Shown: piece after piece, positions 1-8,620 of the stretch
Layout of the letters: the number at the start of each line of letters is the position of its first letter
How positions within the stretch are numbered: position 1 is the first letter of the stretch
Assembly (NCBI RefSeq): GCF_019880245.1
Contig: NZ_CP082286.1
Location: 1,196,521 to 1,260,520 of the forward strand
Direction: 5' to 3'
Origin: Halobaculum roseum
GTDB taxonomy: Archaea > Halobacteriota > Halobacteria > Halobacteriales > Haloferacaceae
Length of the DNA: 64,000 nucleotides
The notes under the pieces: model-generated
The model's database searches: none
What the model was told of the DNA's origin: nothing
The model's input: the letters and a program-made list of their open reading frames with translations, nothing else
Translations under genes and position numbers: made by a program

Positions 1-1424
1 GCGTCGACGACGACGGCGAGCAGGACGACGCCGAGGTAGGCGTTCGACGCGTGGAACGCGCGGAACGCCGCTGACTCGTCGCGCTCGTAGTGGAGGCGGA
101 CGATCGCCCACAGGAACACGGCGCCGACGACGGCGCCGGCGAGCGCGTACAGCCAGTCCAGCCGGCCGAGGCCGACCATCCCGGCCGCGACCGCCGACGT
201 CGCGCCGAAGTACCAGACGATGTGGCGCCGCGTCGCCGTCTCCCCGCGCACGACGGGCATCATCGGGAAGCCGCCGCGCTCGTAGTCGTCCTTGTACGCG
301 AGCGCGAGGTTGTAGAAGTGCGCCGGCGTCCACAGGAAGATGAGCGTCGCGAGCGCGAGCCCGCCGACGCCGATCTCGCCGGTCACGGCCGCCCACCCGA
401 TGAGCGCGGGGAGCGCGCCGGCGGCGCCGCCGATGACGGTGTTCTGGACGGTGTTGGGTTTCAGCACGAGCGTGTACACGACCGAGTAGAACACGATCGC
501 GACGAACCCGAGGACGGCCGCGAGGACGTTCACCCACGCGAACAGGCCGACCGAGACGACCGTGAGCAGCAGCCCGAAGGCGACCGCGTTGCGCACCGAC
601 ACCAGATCGACCGCCAGCGGGCGGTCGCTCGTGCGCTGCATCCGGCGGTCGATGTCGCGTTCGAACACGTGGTTGAACGTGCCCGAGGCGCCGATCGAGA
701 GCGCCCCGCCGACGAGCGTCGCCGCGACGACCGGCACCGAAAGGCCCGGTCCGCCCGCCAGCGCCATCGCCGCGCTGGCGACCAGACACAGCAGCCACAT
801 CAGCCGCGGCTTCATGAGCCGGAAGTACGCCGCCGCCGTGAGACGGGCGCGCCGGACCGGGTCCTCCCGCCACGACGGGATCTCGGGGCGCGGCCCGGGG
901 TCGAGGGGCTCGTCCGCGAGGGCCGGGCCGTCGGCACCGATCGCGGGCTCGTCGTCCGGGTCGCCCGTGCGGTTCTCCAACTCCCACGCGAGCGCCGCGA
1001 GCAGCCCGAAGAACACGGCCAGGCCCCCGGCGAGGTGGACGACCGACAGCGTCACCGGAACCCCCGCGACGACCGCGAGCGTCTCGCGGCCGCCGGTCGC
1101 GACGTACGCCCCCAACAACGACTGGACGGGATACAGGAGGAACGATGCCGCGAGCGCTCCGGCGACGCGACGGCTCGGGCGGGCCCGCCAGGCGGCGACG
1201 CCGGTGGCGAGCACGAGCACGCCGACGACGGCCGCGAGCGCGCGGTGGCCGAGCGCGACCCAGCCGGCCTCCGCCGTCGGAAGCGCGAACCCGTCACCGC
1301 ACGCCGGCCACGCCGTACAGGCCGTGGCCGCGTCGGTGACGGCGGTGGTCGCACCCACCACGAGCAGCAGGTACACCCCCATCGCGCCGGCCGCGAGCAG
1401 CGGCGGGAACCGCTTCGATATCAC
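1..1424 (-). CDS. ctaB: Heme A synthase-like / protoheme IX farnesyltransferase fusion, 3' end cut by window edge
   Basis: Membrane enzyme for heme O/A formation, feeding the terminal oxidase whose subunit II is encoded divergently next door. The GTG start is at 1424 and about 474 codons are visible; the C-terminus lies outside the window. The N-terminal third resembles the COX15/CtaA four-helix domain: an early CTAWPACG cysteine pair and a GHR histidine follow a first hydrophobic helix. From about residue 180 it is a UbiA-type prenyltransferase, with the polyprenyl-diphosphate motif NHVFERDIDRRMQR and a second acidic motif AYKDDYERGG. This GTG is preferred because the hydrophobic helix begins at once and no better in-frame start precedes it. 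Whether the N-terminal half is catalytically active in heme O to heme A conversion cannot be told from the sequence. Confidence 0.9.
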   Translation of the reverse strand, partial: MISKRFPPLLAAGAMGVYLLLVVGATTAVTDAATACTAWPACGDGFALPTAEAGWVALGHRALAAVVGVLVLATGVAAWRARPSRRVAGALAASFLLYPVQSLLGAYVATGGRETLAVVAGVPVTLSVVHLAGGLAVFFGLLAALAWELENRTGDPDDEPAIGADGPALADEPLDPGPRPEIPSWREDPVRRARLTAAAYFRLMKPRLMWLLCLVASAAMALAGGPGLSVPVVAATLVGGALSIGASGTFNHVFERDIDRRMQRTSDRPLAVDLVSVRNAVAFGLLLTVVSVGLFAWVNVLAAVLGFVAIVFYSVVYTLVLKPNTVQNTVIGGAAGALPALIGWAAVTGEIGVGGLALATLIFLWTPAHFYNLALAYKDDYERGGFPMMPVVRGETATRRHIVWYFGATSAVAAGMVGLGRLDWLYALAGAVVGAVFLWAIVRLHYERDESAAFRAFHASNAYLGVVLLAVVVD

Positions 1425-1580
1425 TATCCGACCTTGCGACCCGCCGCATATCAACCCCGCGCTTTTCGGGCTCGACCCGCCGGAATCGCCGCGGCGAGCG
1501 CGCGCTCATCGGCGGGAAGATGTTCGGGTCGAGTCGCGGAACACGGTCCCGCCATCCGGTGTTTCGAGCGACAACAGTAG

Positions 1581-1589
1581 GTATTTACG
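1581..1589 (+). promoter_or_regulatory. TATA-like element of coxB
   Basis: The patch GTATTTACG lies 25-33 bases before the coxB ATG. That spacing fits a haloarchaeal TATA box driving a leaderless or nearly leaderless transcript. Inferred from position and composition only. Confidence 0.45.
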
Positions 1590-1613
1590 TGGCCTGCGCC
1601 AACCGCGGTTGTA

Positions 1614-2429
1614 ATGACGCGTACGCGACTGGGGAGCCTGCTGGTCGGGCTTGCCGGGTTGATGCTGTTCGCGACGCCGGTCGCGGCACAGGCATCGACG
1701 ACGGCGGAGCTGATCAACGGGCTGAACGAGGACCTGTTGTACGTCGCGCTCCCGATCACGTTGCTCGTCGAGGTCATTCTCATCTACACCGTCCTGAAGT
1801 TCAAGGACAACGACGAGCCGGCGCCGACCCGAGAGAACCGGCGCCTCGAGATCACGTGGACGGTCGCGACGGCGATCATCCTCCTGTTCGTCGGCGTCGC
1901 CTCCTACGGCGTGCTGGCGAACCCCGACGTGACCTACACGGGCGGCCCCGAGGAGATCGACGCCGCCGACGGCGACGTCCACGTCGAGGCCGTCGCCTAC
2001 CAGTGGAACTGGCGGATGAACTACCAGACGTCGAACATCAGCGAACTGACCGCGAGCGACATCGACACGTCGGTGGTGCCACAAGCCGAGGGGGTCGAGG
2101 GGCCGGTGATAGTGGTCCCCGAGGGGCAGGACCTGTTCTTCACCACGGCCTCTGACGACGTGATCCACGGCTTCAGCGTGCCCGCGCTCGGACTCAAGCA
2201 GGACGCCGTGCCCGGACAGGAGATCACGATCAAGACCGTCGCTCAGGAGACCGGAACCTACCAGGGGTACTGCACCGAGTACTGCGGCGTCGCCCACTCC
2301 AACATGTACTTCACCGTCATCGTCGTCGACCAGGGCACCTACGACGAGTTCGTCGACAACCAGACCGGGTCGGACGACTCCGAGAGCGAGTCGCTGAGCG
2401 CACCGGCACCGGCCGCCCTCGGCGCGTAA
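1614..2429 (+). CDS. coxB: Cytochrome c oxidase subunit II
   Basis: Subunit II of a heme-copper terminal oxidase, carrying the CuA electron-entry site on the outer face of the membrane. The 271-residue protein has an N-terminal signal-like helix ending near VAAQA (residue 26). Two transmembrane helices follow at about 41-62 and 80-101, then a cupredoxin domain. The CuA ligands are all visible: H185, C220, E222, C224, H228 and M231 within CTEYCGVAHSNM. The aromatic electron-entry patch AYQWNWRM is at 128-135. It is transcribed away from the heme-synthase fusion, and the two probably share a regulatory region of 189 bases. The C-terminal tail is acidic and low-complexity, as is common in halophiles. 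Other oxidase subunits are not in the window. Confidence 0.96.
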   Translation: MTRTRLGSLLVGLAGLMLFATPVAAQASTTAELINGLNEDLLYVALPITLLVEVILIYTVLKFKDNDEPAPTRENRRLEITWTVATAIILLFVGVASYGVLANPDVTYTGGPEEIDAADGDVHVEAVAYQWNWRMNYQTSNISELTASDIDTSVVPQAEGVEGPVIVVPEGQDLFFTTASDDVIHGFSVPALGLKQDAVPGQEITIKTVAQETGTYQGYCTEYCGVAHSNMYFTVIVVDQGTYDEFVDNQTGSDDSESESLSAPAPAALGA

Positions 2430-2635
2430 CCGACGCGTTCCCGGATCGACGGTTCTTCCGGTTCCTTCGCTCCGCCGGTTCCGTCTGCGACCTCCGCCGT
2501 CGACGCCCCGGGCGGTTTCGTCGCCGCCGGCGCCGACTCCCGCACGTGCTCCCCCGGAGGATCAGCCGCGACGGTTCCGCGGTCGGTGCCCGTGTCGCCC
2601 CCGCGTTCAAGTCGCCGGTGACCGTACGGTCGGGC

Positions 2636-2782
2636 ATGCGCGACGAGGCGGAGATCAGAGAGCAGTACGAGTATCTCGCCGAGCAGTTGGACTCCGAGGA
2701 GATGCGCCACGAGGGCGTCAGGGAGCTGTTCACCCACTACAAACGCGCGCTCGGGTGGGTACTCGAGGAGGAGCACATGTGA
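2636..2782 (+). CDS. Small conserved helical protein, 48 aa
   Basis: A short acidic protein predicted to be entirely helical, starting MRDEAEIREQYEYLAEQLD. A longer upstream reading exists in the same frame from 2546, but its extra residues look like translated non-coding DNA, so the internal ATG at 2636 was chosen. The repeating charged and hydrophobic pattern suggests a helical hairpin or coiled coil. No catalytic or metal motif is seen and I do not recognise a function. It stands alone, transcribed toward a converging amphi-Trp gene, with a palindromic stretch between them. Confidence 0.65.
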   Translation: MRDEAEIREQYEYLAEQLDSEEMRHEGVRELFTHYKRALGWVLEEEHM

Positions 2783-2802
2783 GAGATCGATCCGCCCGGT
2801 AG

Positions 2803-2910
2803 TTTTATCGCCGTACCGCCGGTATCGATCGGTGACGCTTCGTCTGGAGGGCCGAAGCGTCAGCGGGGACCGATCCGGGCGGCGCGCCGCGGGTGTTTCC
2901 GCGGCGCGCC
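2803..2910 (+). other. Possible structured small RNA or terminator cluster
   Basis: A TATA-like TTTTAT (2803-2808) is followed about 20-30 bases later by a nested stem. The outer arm 2827-2833 pairs with 2869-2875. The inner arm 2834-2842 pairs perfectly with 2853-2861, leaving a 7-base bulge on the 3' side only. A second perfect 12-bp GC hairpin follows (2881-2892 with 2899-2910, loop GTGTTT). The element lies between two converging genes. It could be a small RNA or back-to-back terminators; no known family was recognised. Confidence 0.3.
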
Positions 2911-2986
2911 CCCGTTCGTTCTCGGAGCCCGCGAGACAACGCCGCGAGCCGTCGCCGTATCCGTCGGCCGATGACCGGGACCGGCC

Positions 2987-3268
2987 TCACTCGACGGAGA
3001 ACCCCGAGTCGGCGGCATCCACGTCGGCGCCCTCGTCCCACTCGATCTCGAACTCGACGCTCAGCTCGTCCGGCCCCGAGCCGGTCTCCCGTTCGGCCTT
3101 CACCTCGAACGTCGCGGTCGCGGGCACCGCCATCGTGAGCGACTCGCCGCCGCCGGCCAGCGTGAGCTCCCCGTCGGCGTCGAGCTTCGCGGCGACCTCG
3201 CGGAGGTGGGCGGCGATCTCGCTGCGGTCCTGGCGGGTCTCGGATTTGAACAGCACTTCTTCGGGCAT
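2987..3268 (-). CDS. Amphi-Trp domain protein
   Basis: A 93-residue acidic protein of the small amphi-Trp domain family common in haloarchaea. Visible family features are the N-terminal LFKSE, the RSEIAAHLREVAAKLD helix, the glycine turn GGGESLTMAVP and the final amphipathic strand SVEFEIEW. The open frame extends upstream to 3445, but the upstream part is arginine- and proline-rich, unlike a halophile protein; the ATG at 3268 begins MPEEVLFKSE and matches the domain start. The biochemical role of the domain is not established. It converges with the 48-residue gene across the palindromic region. Confidence 0.8.
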   Translation of the reverse strand: MPEEVLFKSETRQDRSEIAAHLREVAAKLDADGELTLAGGGESLTMAVPATATFEVKAERETGSGPDELSVEFEIEWDEGADVDAADSGFSVE

Positions 3269-3564
3269 ATCACGGTACTCGTCGGGAGCGGTGAAAAACC
3301 AGTCGGCCGTAAGGGTTCGCGTGGAACGGACGCGACGGCGGTCGTGCGGGCGGCGAGGCGGTACGGGTTCGCCCGGATCGCCGGCCGGCATCCGGGGTTC
3401 ATCCCGTCTTCGATCGCTGATAGGAGCAACGACGTATCCGTTCATCTACACTACCGAAGTCTCGACGGGAGACGGAAGCGTCCCGCCTCACGAGCGGACA
3501 CGACGGTTCCGGTCGTCGGCACGTTTATTTCGGTCCGACAATAACAGTTTCCCGGACATTACCG

Positions 3565-3843
3565 ATGTACGACCTGACCGGGTTCCAGCGTGACCTGTTG
3601 TACGTGATCGCTGGGCAAGAGGAGCCGCACGGGCTGGCGATCAAAGCGGAGCTCGAGGACTACTACGAGAAGGAGATCCACCACGGGAGACTGTACCCGA
3701 ACCTCGACACGCTCGTCGAGAAGGGACTCGTCGAGAAGGGGCAACGCGACCAACGAACCAACTTCTACACGCTCACGCGACGCGGGCGCCGGGAGATCGA
3801 GGCCCGCCGCGAGTGGGAGGGGCGCTACGTCGACCTCGAGTGA
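3565..3843 (+). CDS. PadR-family winged-helix transcriptional regulator
   Basis: Small DNA-binding regulator of 92 residues. The sequence shows the PadR winged helix: helices over LTGFQRDLLYVIAG and LAIKAELEDYYE, the signature HHGRLYPNLDTLVEKGLVEKG, then the wing RTNFYTLTRRGRREIEARREW. The C-terminal dimerisation helix of longer PadR proteins is minimal, as in many haloarchaeal versions. A TATA-like GTTTATTTC (3523-3531) lies upstream. The target is unknown; the gene is alone, with a transporter converging on its 3' side. Confidence 0.88.
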   Translation: MYDLTGFQRDLLYVIAGQEEPHGLAIKAELEDYYEKEIHHGRLYPNLDTLVEKGLVEKGQRDQRTNFYTLTRRGRREIEARREWEGRYVDLE

Positions 3844-3969
3844 GCGCCGGCCCGGTCGCTCCCCGTCGAGCTCCCCGGTCGGGGTCCGTTCGTCGATGTT
3901 CTCCTCGCCGGGTTCTCTCCTCGCCGGATTCTCTCTTCCCCCGCGCTCCTCTCCCCGTCCATAGCCGAG

Positions 3970-5199
3970 TCACTCCTCGTCGGTCCCCTCCGCCGGCGGC
4001 TGTCGGTCCTGAGAGGGGGACTCCTCGGTCCCGCCGCCGTCCTCGACGGCGGCCGGGTCCGACTTCGTGGGAACGACTGACGGCCCCTCTGCGGTGAGGT
4101 GTGTGGGGTCGACCGCGTACGGCCGGAGCGGCTCCCCGGCGAGCAGTTCCGGGAGGACGATCCGGACGAAGTGCACGAGCAACACGAGCAGGATCGGCAT
4201 GAGGAAGATCCCGTACCAGCCGAACAGCAGCGGGCCGAGGGTGTACGCGAGCATCACCGCCCCGACGTGGAGCGAGCGCCCGGAGACGTACGGCCGCAAC
4301 ACGAGGTCGGGGATCGTGTCGACGACGACCAGCGACGCGAGCGCGAACACGCCAACGAACGCCAGCCCTCCGGTGACATCGTTCGCCACCGCTCGAACCG
4401 CCATGAACGCCGTGACCGGGACGTACACGAGCTTCATCCCGACGATCGGGATCAGGCTCGCGACGCCCGCGATCAGTCCGACCAGCGCGGCCGCGGGGAT
4501 GGCGCCGCCCTCGGGCGCGAACACGTTGAGCACCGAGTAGACGATCACGCCGATCGTGCCGGTGACGATCGCGTTGAGGATGTTTCCGAAGAAGATCGAC
4601 TTCAGGTCGCGGTCGACCGCGAGCCCGTAGGCGTCGACGATCCCCGCCTGGTCGGTGAATCGGACGAGATACCGGCCGAGCCGTCCGCCGTCGCGAAGCA
4701 GATAGAACGCGAGCGCGAGCATGACGAACAGGTGGACCGCGCCGGTCCCGACGAACGCGACGGTGTCGGCCGCCTGCGCCAACGAGTTCAACGCCCCGCC
4801 GATCGTGTCGAGCGTGACGTACTGCTGCCAGTCGATCGCCGCGACCTGCGACGGGTCGGTCAGCATGTCGAGGGTGTCCTGGGTGAACGGGAGCTGTTCG
4901 AGGTAGCCGTTCCCCGCGATGTCGAGCTCCCGGATCTGGTTGGCGACGATCAGCAGGGCATAGCCCGCGAGCAGCAGTGCCGGCAGCACCATGGCGAAGA
5001 TGGCGACCGCGGCGGCGACGCTCGGCTGCGGGATCCGCTTGCGGATCCGGTTGTAGACGGGGCGCGTCGCGTAGTAGATGAACACCCCGAACACGAACGT
5101 CCCGACGAACGAATACACCACGAACGTGAGCGCCGCTCCCAGCACCGCGCCGATGCCCCACCACGCCGTTCGCGACCAGTCGACATCGGAGAGCGCCAT
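3970..5199 (-). CDS. AI-2E family transporter-like membrane protein
   Basis: Polytopic membrane protein of 409 residues in the AI-2E exporter/permease family (YdiK/TqsA-like). It has the expected two N-terminal helices, a central extracytoplasmic helical region (about 85-130), and a C-terminal block of helices. That block includes GNILNAIVTGTIG and the conserved end motif DLVLRPYVSGRSLHVGAV, typical of the family. The cytoplasmic tail after residue about 350 is acidic and low-complexity. The ATG at 5199 was chosen because upstream residues in frame are not membrane-like. Substrate is unknown: the family name comes from bacterial autoinducer-2 work, and some members are cation antiporters. It diverges from the MgtC-like gene across 121 bases. 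Confidence 0.85.
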   Translation of the reverse strand: MALSDVDWSRTAWWGIGAVLGAALTFVVYSFVGTFVFGVFIYYATRPVYNRIRKRIPQPSVAAAVAIFAMVLPALLLAGYALLIVANQIRELDIAGNGYLEQLPFTQDTLDMLTDPSQVAAIDWQQYVTLDTIGGALNSLAQAADTVAFVGTGAVHLFVMLALAFYLLRDGGRLGRYLVRFTDQAGIVDAYGLAVDRDLKSIFFGNILNAIVTGTIGVIVYSVLNVFAPEGGAIPAAALVGLIAGVASLIPIVGMKLVYVPVTAFMAVRAVANDVTGGLAFVGVFALASLVVVDTIPDLVLRPYVSGRSLHVGAVMLAYTLGPLLFGWYGIFLMPILLVLLVHFVRIVLPELLAGEPLRPYAVDPTHLTAEGPSVVPTKSDPAAVEDGGGTEESPSQDRQPPAEGTDEE

Positions 5200-5290
5200 A
5201 CCCTGTCCCCTCCGTCCGCCGACAAAAGCGTGTCGCGGGAGCGCACGTCCCGGGAGCGGCGGGCGCTCGCGGCCGGCCCGCCCGAAGAAG

Positions 5291-5296
5291 TATATA
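5291..5296 (+). promoter_or_regulatory. TATA box before the MgtC-like gene
   Basis: TATATA sits 25-30 bases before the ATG at 5321, in an AT patch that stands out from its GC-rich surroundings. It probably serves a leaderless transcript and lies between divergent genes. Confidence 0.55.
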
Positions 5297-5320
5297 CCGC
5301 TATAGAGTAATATTGAGGCC

Positions 5321-6607
5321 ATGATCGCGACGGGTGCGGAGGGCGTCGTCGGGGATCCGCTGTCGCTGCCGGTCGTCCGGCTGGCGCTGGCGGCGGCGCT
5401 GGGGCTGTTCCTCGGACTGGAGCGCGAGTGGTCCGAGAAGTCCGCCGGGATCCGGACGTTCTCGCTGACGAGCCTCGTCGCCGCGGTGTTCACGCACCTG
5501 GCGATCGAGACAGACGTCGGCGGCGCGCTGCTGGCGGTCGGCGGGATCCTCGTCATCGTGCAGGGGGTGTTGCTGGCGGTCAGCGGCCTTCGGACCGGCG
5601 CCGACGGGTCGCTGTCGCTCACGACGTCGGTCTCGTTGCTGGCGGCGTACGGCGTCGGGGCGCTCGTCGCCGTCGGCGCCGTCGTGGAGGGCGTGACGGT
5701 CGCGGTGGTGTCGGCCGCGCTGCTGGTGTTGAAGCGGGAGCTACACTCGTTCGCGGGCGACCTCTCGCGCACGGAGTTGCGCTCGATGACCGAGTTCGCC
5801 GTCCTCGCGTTCGTCGTCTATCCGGTGTTGCCGGCGGGCGAACGGGTCGTGCTCGGCGTCCCGCTGGAGCCGCGGGTCGCGTGGCTCATGGTCGTCACCG
5901 TCGCGGGCATCGGGATGGTGAACTACGCGCTGGTGCGCACCTACGGCGGCCGCGGCATCGCCGTCACCGGGTTCCTGGGCGGGCTCGCCTCCTCGACGGC
6001 GGTCGTCGGGACGATGCTCGATCACGCGACCGACCGGGCGGAGTCGGTGTCGTACGCCGTCGCCGGCGTGCTGTTGGCGGACGCGGCGATGGCGCTGCGC
6101 AACCTCGCGATCGCCGTCGCGTTCACCGTCGGCGGCGACGCGCCCGTCCTGCTGGGCGTCGCCGCACCGCTGGGCGCGCTCGCGCTCGGGGCCGTCGCGG
6201 TGGCGGCGGCGACGGCCGACTGGCGTACCCGGGTCGACCTCGCCATCGAGTCGCCGTTCTCGCTCCGCAACGCGCTGGCGTTCGGCGCGGCGTTCCTCGT
6301 CATCCTCGCCGCCAGCAGCCTCGCGCAGGCCCGCTTCGGCACCGCCGGGCTGTACGCGTCGGCGGCCGTCTCGGGGCTGGTCTCCTCGGCCGGCGCGACC
6401 ACCTCGGCGGTGCTGTTGTACCGCGGGGGCACCGTCGGCGCCGAGGCCGCGAGCGTCGCCGTCCTGCTCGCGACCGTCTCCAGCGTCGCGGTGAAGGCCG
6501 CCCTGGCGTTCGCCGGCCCGCGGGCGTTCGTGCGCCGCGTGGCCGCCTACAGCCTCGCGATCGTCGCAGGCGCCGCGGTCGTCGCCCTCGCGGCGACGAT
6601 GGCGTGA
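5321..6607 (+). CDS. MgtC/SapB family membrane protein with DUF4010-like C-terminus
   Basis: Integral membrane protein of 428 residues. The N-terminal part (about 15-150) has the MgtC/SapB pattern, with the diagnostic LGLFLGLEREW and AGIRTFSLTSLVAA. The remainder is a DUF4010-like bundle of six or more helices, with a conserved GFLGGLASSTAVVGTM and a later GLVSSAGATTSAVLLY. Bacterial MgtC is linked to magnesium stress and ATP synthase control, but this longer two-domain form is of unknown function. The start is fixed by the TATA box 25 bases upstream. The gene is followed by an independent aminotransferase transcription unit. Confidence 0.88.
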   Translation: MIATGAEGVVGDPLSLPVVRLALAAALGLFLGLEREWSEKSAGIRTFSLTSLVAAVFTHLAIETDVGGALLAVGGILVIVQGVLLAVSGLRTGADGSLSLTTSVSLLAAYGVGALVAVGAVVEGVTVAVVSAALLVLKRELHSFAGDLSRTELRSMTEFAVLAFVVYPVLPAGERVVLGVPLEPRVAWLMVVTVAGIGMVNYALVRTYGGRGIAVTGFLGGLASSTAVVGTMLDHATDRAESVSYAVAGVLLADAAMALRNLAIAVAFTVGGDAPVLLGVAAPLGALALGAVAVAAATADWRTRVDLAIESPFSLRNALAFGAAFLVILAASSLAQARFGTAGLYASAAVSGLVSSAGATTSAVLLYRGGTVGAEAASVAVLLATVSSVAVKAALAFAGPRAFVRRVAAYSLAIVAGAAVVALAATMA

Positions 6608-6720
6608 ACAGTCCGCGGCCGCGCGTGCGACCGGCGACAGCGCGTGCCGCCCGCGACCGCCCGGCATTGGATTTGCCACAAGATCTCCGTCCAGATCCGG
6701 ACCAGTATCAAGTGAACCAC

Positions 6721-6728
6721 TGTTTTAT
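6721..6728 (+). promoter_or_regulatory. TATA box of the aminotransferase gene
   Basis: TGTTTTAT lies 25-32 bases before the ATG at 6753, the standard haloarchaeal spacing for a leaderless message. Confidence 0.5.
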
Positions 6729-6752
6729 CATCTACCGTCCGCATCCACCGGC

Positions 6753-8102
6753 ATGGACCGAGACACGGCCGAGGTGAGCGTCACCGAGATGCCTGGCGCT
6801 CGCGCCCGCGAGTGGGCCGCCTACCACCGGGACGTCGCCGCGACGTCGACGTACGTGTACGACTTCGTGTGGGACATCACCGCCGAGGCCGAGGGGCCGT
6901 TCTGCACCGACGTGGACGGGAACGTCCTGCTGGATTTCACCTCCCACGTCGCCGCCGCGCCGCTCGGCTACAACAACCCGAAGATCACGGACCGAATGGC
7001 CGAGTTCGACATGGTCGACCCGACGAAGATCGCCGGGCAGGACTTCTACGTCTCCGACGGCGCCGATCCCGGGGAGTCGGCGCTTCCCGGCCCCGCCGAC
7101 CTGATGCACGAACTCGTCGACCGCACGGACCGCTACGGGCTCGACACCGTCTTCCTCTCGAACTCCGGCGCCGAGGCCGTCGAGAACGCGATCAAGGTCT
7201 GCTACGACGCCTCCGGCGGCGGCAAGTACGGCGTCACCTTCGACGGCGCGTTCCACGGGCGGACGCTCGGTGCGCTCTCGCTCAACCGCTCGAAGTCGGT
7301 GTACCGCCGGGACTTCCCCGAGGTTCCCGGGATCCACGACGTGCCCTTCTGTGACGACCGCGCGTGTTCGCCCGAGACGTGTTCGTGCGGCTTCTTCGTC
7401 GACGACGGCGACACGTCGCTGCTGCGGGAGAAGCTCGACCCGAAGACGGGGCACGTCGACCCCGAGGAGACTTCCTACATCATCATGGAGCCGATCCAGG
7501 GCGAGGGCGGCTACCGCTTCCCCTCCGAGCCGTTCATGGCGGAGGTCGCCGACCTCGCCGCCGAACACGACATCCCCCTCGTCGCCGACGAGATCCAGTC
7601 GGGGATGGGTCGCACCGGCGAGTTCTGGGGGTCGGACCACTACCCGATCGAGCCGGACGTGATCACCGGCGCGAAGGGGATGCGCGTCGGCGCCACGATC
7701 GCGAACGAGGACACCTTCCCCGACGAGCGCGCACGGCTCTCGTCGACGTGGGGCGCCGGCGACATCGTCGCCTCGGCCCAGGGCGTGTTCACGCTGCGCG
7801 CCATCGACGAGTACGACCTGCTCGACAACGCGGTCGTCCGCGGCGAGCAGTTCAAGGAGATCGTTCGCGACGCGGCCCTCGACGGCGTGACCGACGTGCG
7901 CGGGAAGGGCCTGATGCTCGCCGTCGAGTTCGAGTCCGCGGACCTCCGCGACGACGTGCAGGAGGCGGCGCTGCGCCGGGGCCTGCTCACGCTCGCGTGC
8001 GGCTCGACGGTGATCCGGATCCTGCCGCCGCTGGACGTGACCGAACGGGAGATCGAGATGGGTGCGGACCTCCTGATCGATGCCGCCGGCGACGTGAACT
8101 GA
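6753..8102 (+). CDS. Class III PLP-dependent aminotransferase
   Basis: Fold-type I aminotransferase of 449 residues, related to 4-aminobutyrate, acetylornithine and lysine-epsilon aminotransferases. Visible motifs are the phosphate-binding SNSGAEAVENAIK (136-148), the aromatic turn FDGAFHGRTLGALS, the cofactor aspartate in LVADEIQSGMGRTGEF (D279) and the Schiff-base lysine K308 in GAKGM. An insert at 200-212 carries four cysteines (C200, C205, C210, C212) and could hold a metal or disulfide; similar cysteine-bearing inserts exist in some archaeal class III enzymes. The amino donor cannot be assigned from sequence, and there are no pathway neighbours. The start is supported by the TATA box. 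Confidence 0.92.
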   Translation: MDRDTAEVSVTEMPGARAREWAAYHRDVAATSTYVYDFVWDITAEAEGPFCTDVDGNVLLDFTSHVAAAPLGYNNPKITDRMAEFDMVDPTKIAGQDFYVSDGADPGESALPGPADLMHELVDRTDRYGLDTVFLSNSGAEAVENAIKVCYDASGGGKYGVTFDGAFHGRTLGALSLNRSKSVYRRDFPEVPGIHDVPFCDDRACSPETCSCGFFVDDGDTSLLREKLDPKTGHVDPEETSYIIMEPIQGEGGYRFPSEPFMAEVADLAAEHDIPLVADEIQSGMGRTGEFWGSDHYPIEPDVITGAKGMRVGATIANEDTFPDERARLSSTWGAGDIVASAQGVFTLRAIDEYDLLDNAVVRGEQFKEIVRDAALDGVTDVRGKGLMLAVEFESADLRDDVQEAALRRGLLTLACGSTVIRILPPLDVTEREIEMGADLLIDAAGDVN

Positions 8103-8181
8103 GACGGTCGAACCGCTCCGGCGCCCGCGCCGTTGCGTCTTTCTCGTCCGCCGCCGTTCCGTCCGTCCCCTTCCTCCGTCG

Positions 8182-8517
8182 CTACTGCTGGTAGCGCCGC
8201 TCGTCGCTTCGTTCGGGGTAGTCGCCCGCCCCGCCGCCGGCGCCGCCGGCCATCTCGTCGTACGTCATCCCCGAGAGGTACTCGTCGTAGGTCACGTCGA
8301 ACGCCTGCCGGAGGTGGAAGTCGAGGTCGCCGGTGTCGAGCGTCCGCCGGAACAGCGCGTGGATCCCCCGCCGGACGAGTTCGTCGCGGTCGGTCCCGAG
8401 CGCCGCCGCGAGCAGCGACAGCTCGTGTTTCGTCTCGCGGTCCAGTTCGACCCCGATCTCGTCGTCGAGGTCGCCGTACTCCGCGGTGATCGCGTCGTCG
8501 AGGTCGTCGAGGCTCAT
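8182..8517 (-). CDS. Ribbon-helix-helix-like protein
   Basis: Acidic protein of 111 residues. Residues about 20-56 (IGVELDRETKHELSLLAAAL, then a turn and DELVRRGIHALFR) follow the strand-helix-helix pattern of MetJ/Arc-type DNA-binding domains, often seen in regulators or antitoxins. The C-terminal third is glycine-rich and then charged, probably disordered. No toxin gene is adjacent, so an antitoxin role is not supported. The function is otherwise unrecognised. The fold assignment is pattern-based inference. Confidence 0.6.
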   Translation of the reverse strand: MSLDDLDDAITAEYGDLDDEIGVELDRETKHELSLLAAALGTDRDELVRRGIHALFRRTLDTGDLDFHLRQAFDVTYDEYLSGMTYDEMAGGAGGGAGDYPERSDERRYQQ

Positions 8518-8620
8518 GGTGGGTGGGTGTCGCGGCCGGCGGAAACCCGTTACGCTCCGGTTCGGTTCGCCCGGGTCGACCCGTCCGATTCGATCCGTCC
8601 GATCCGGGCCGACCGTCGGT

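Noticed and set aside
90..1580. Long plus-strand open frame across the heme-synthase fusion
   Set aside because: Rich in Arg, Asp and Pro with no domain, and antisense to a clear membrane enzyme. A GC-driven shadow.
8182..8517. Antitoxin of a toxin-antitoxin pair
   Set aside because: A ribbon-helix-helix pattern is present but no toxin gene adjoins it.
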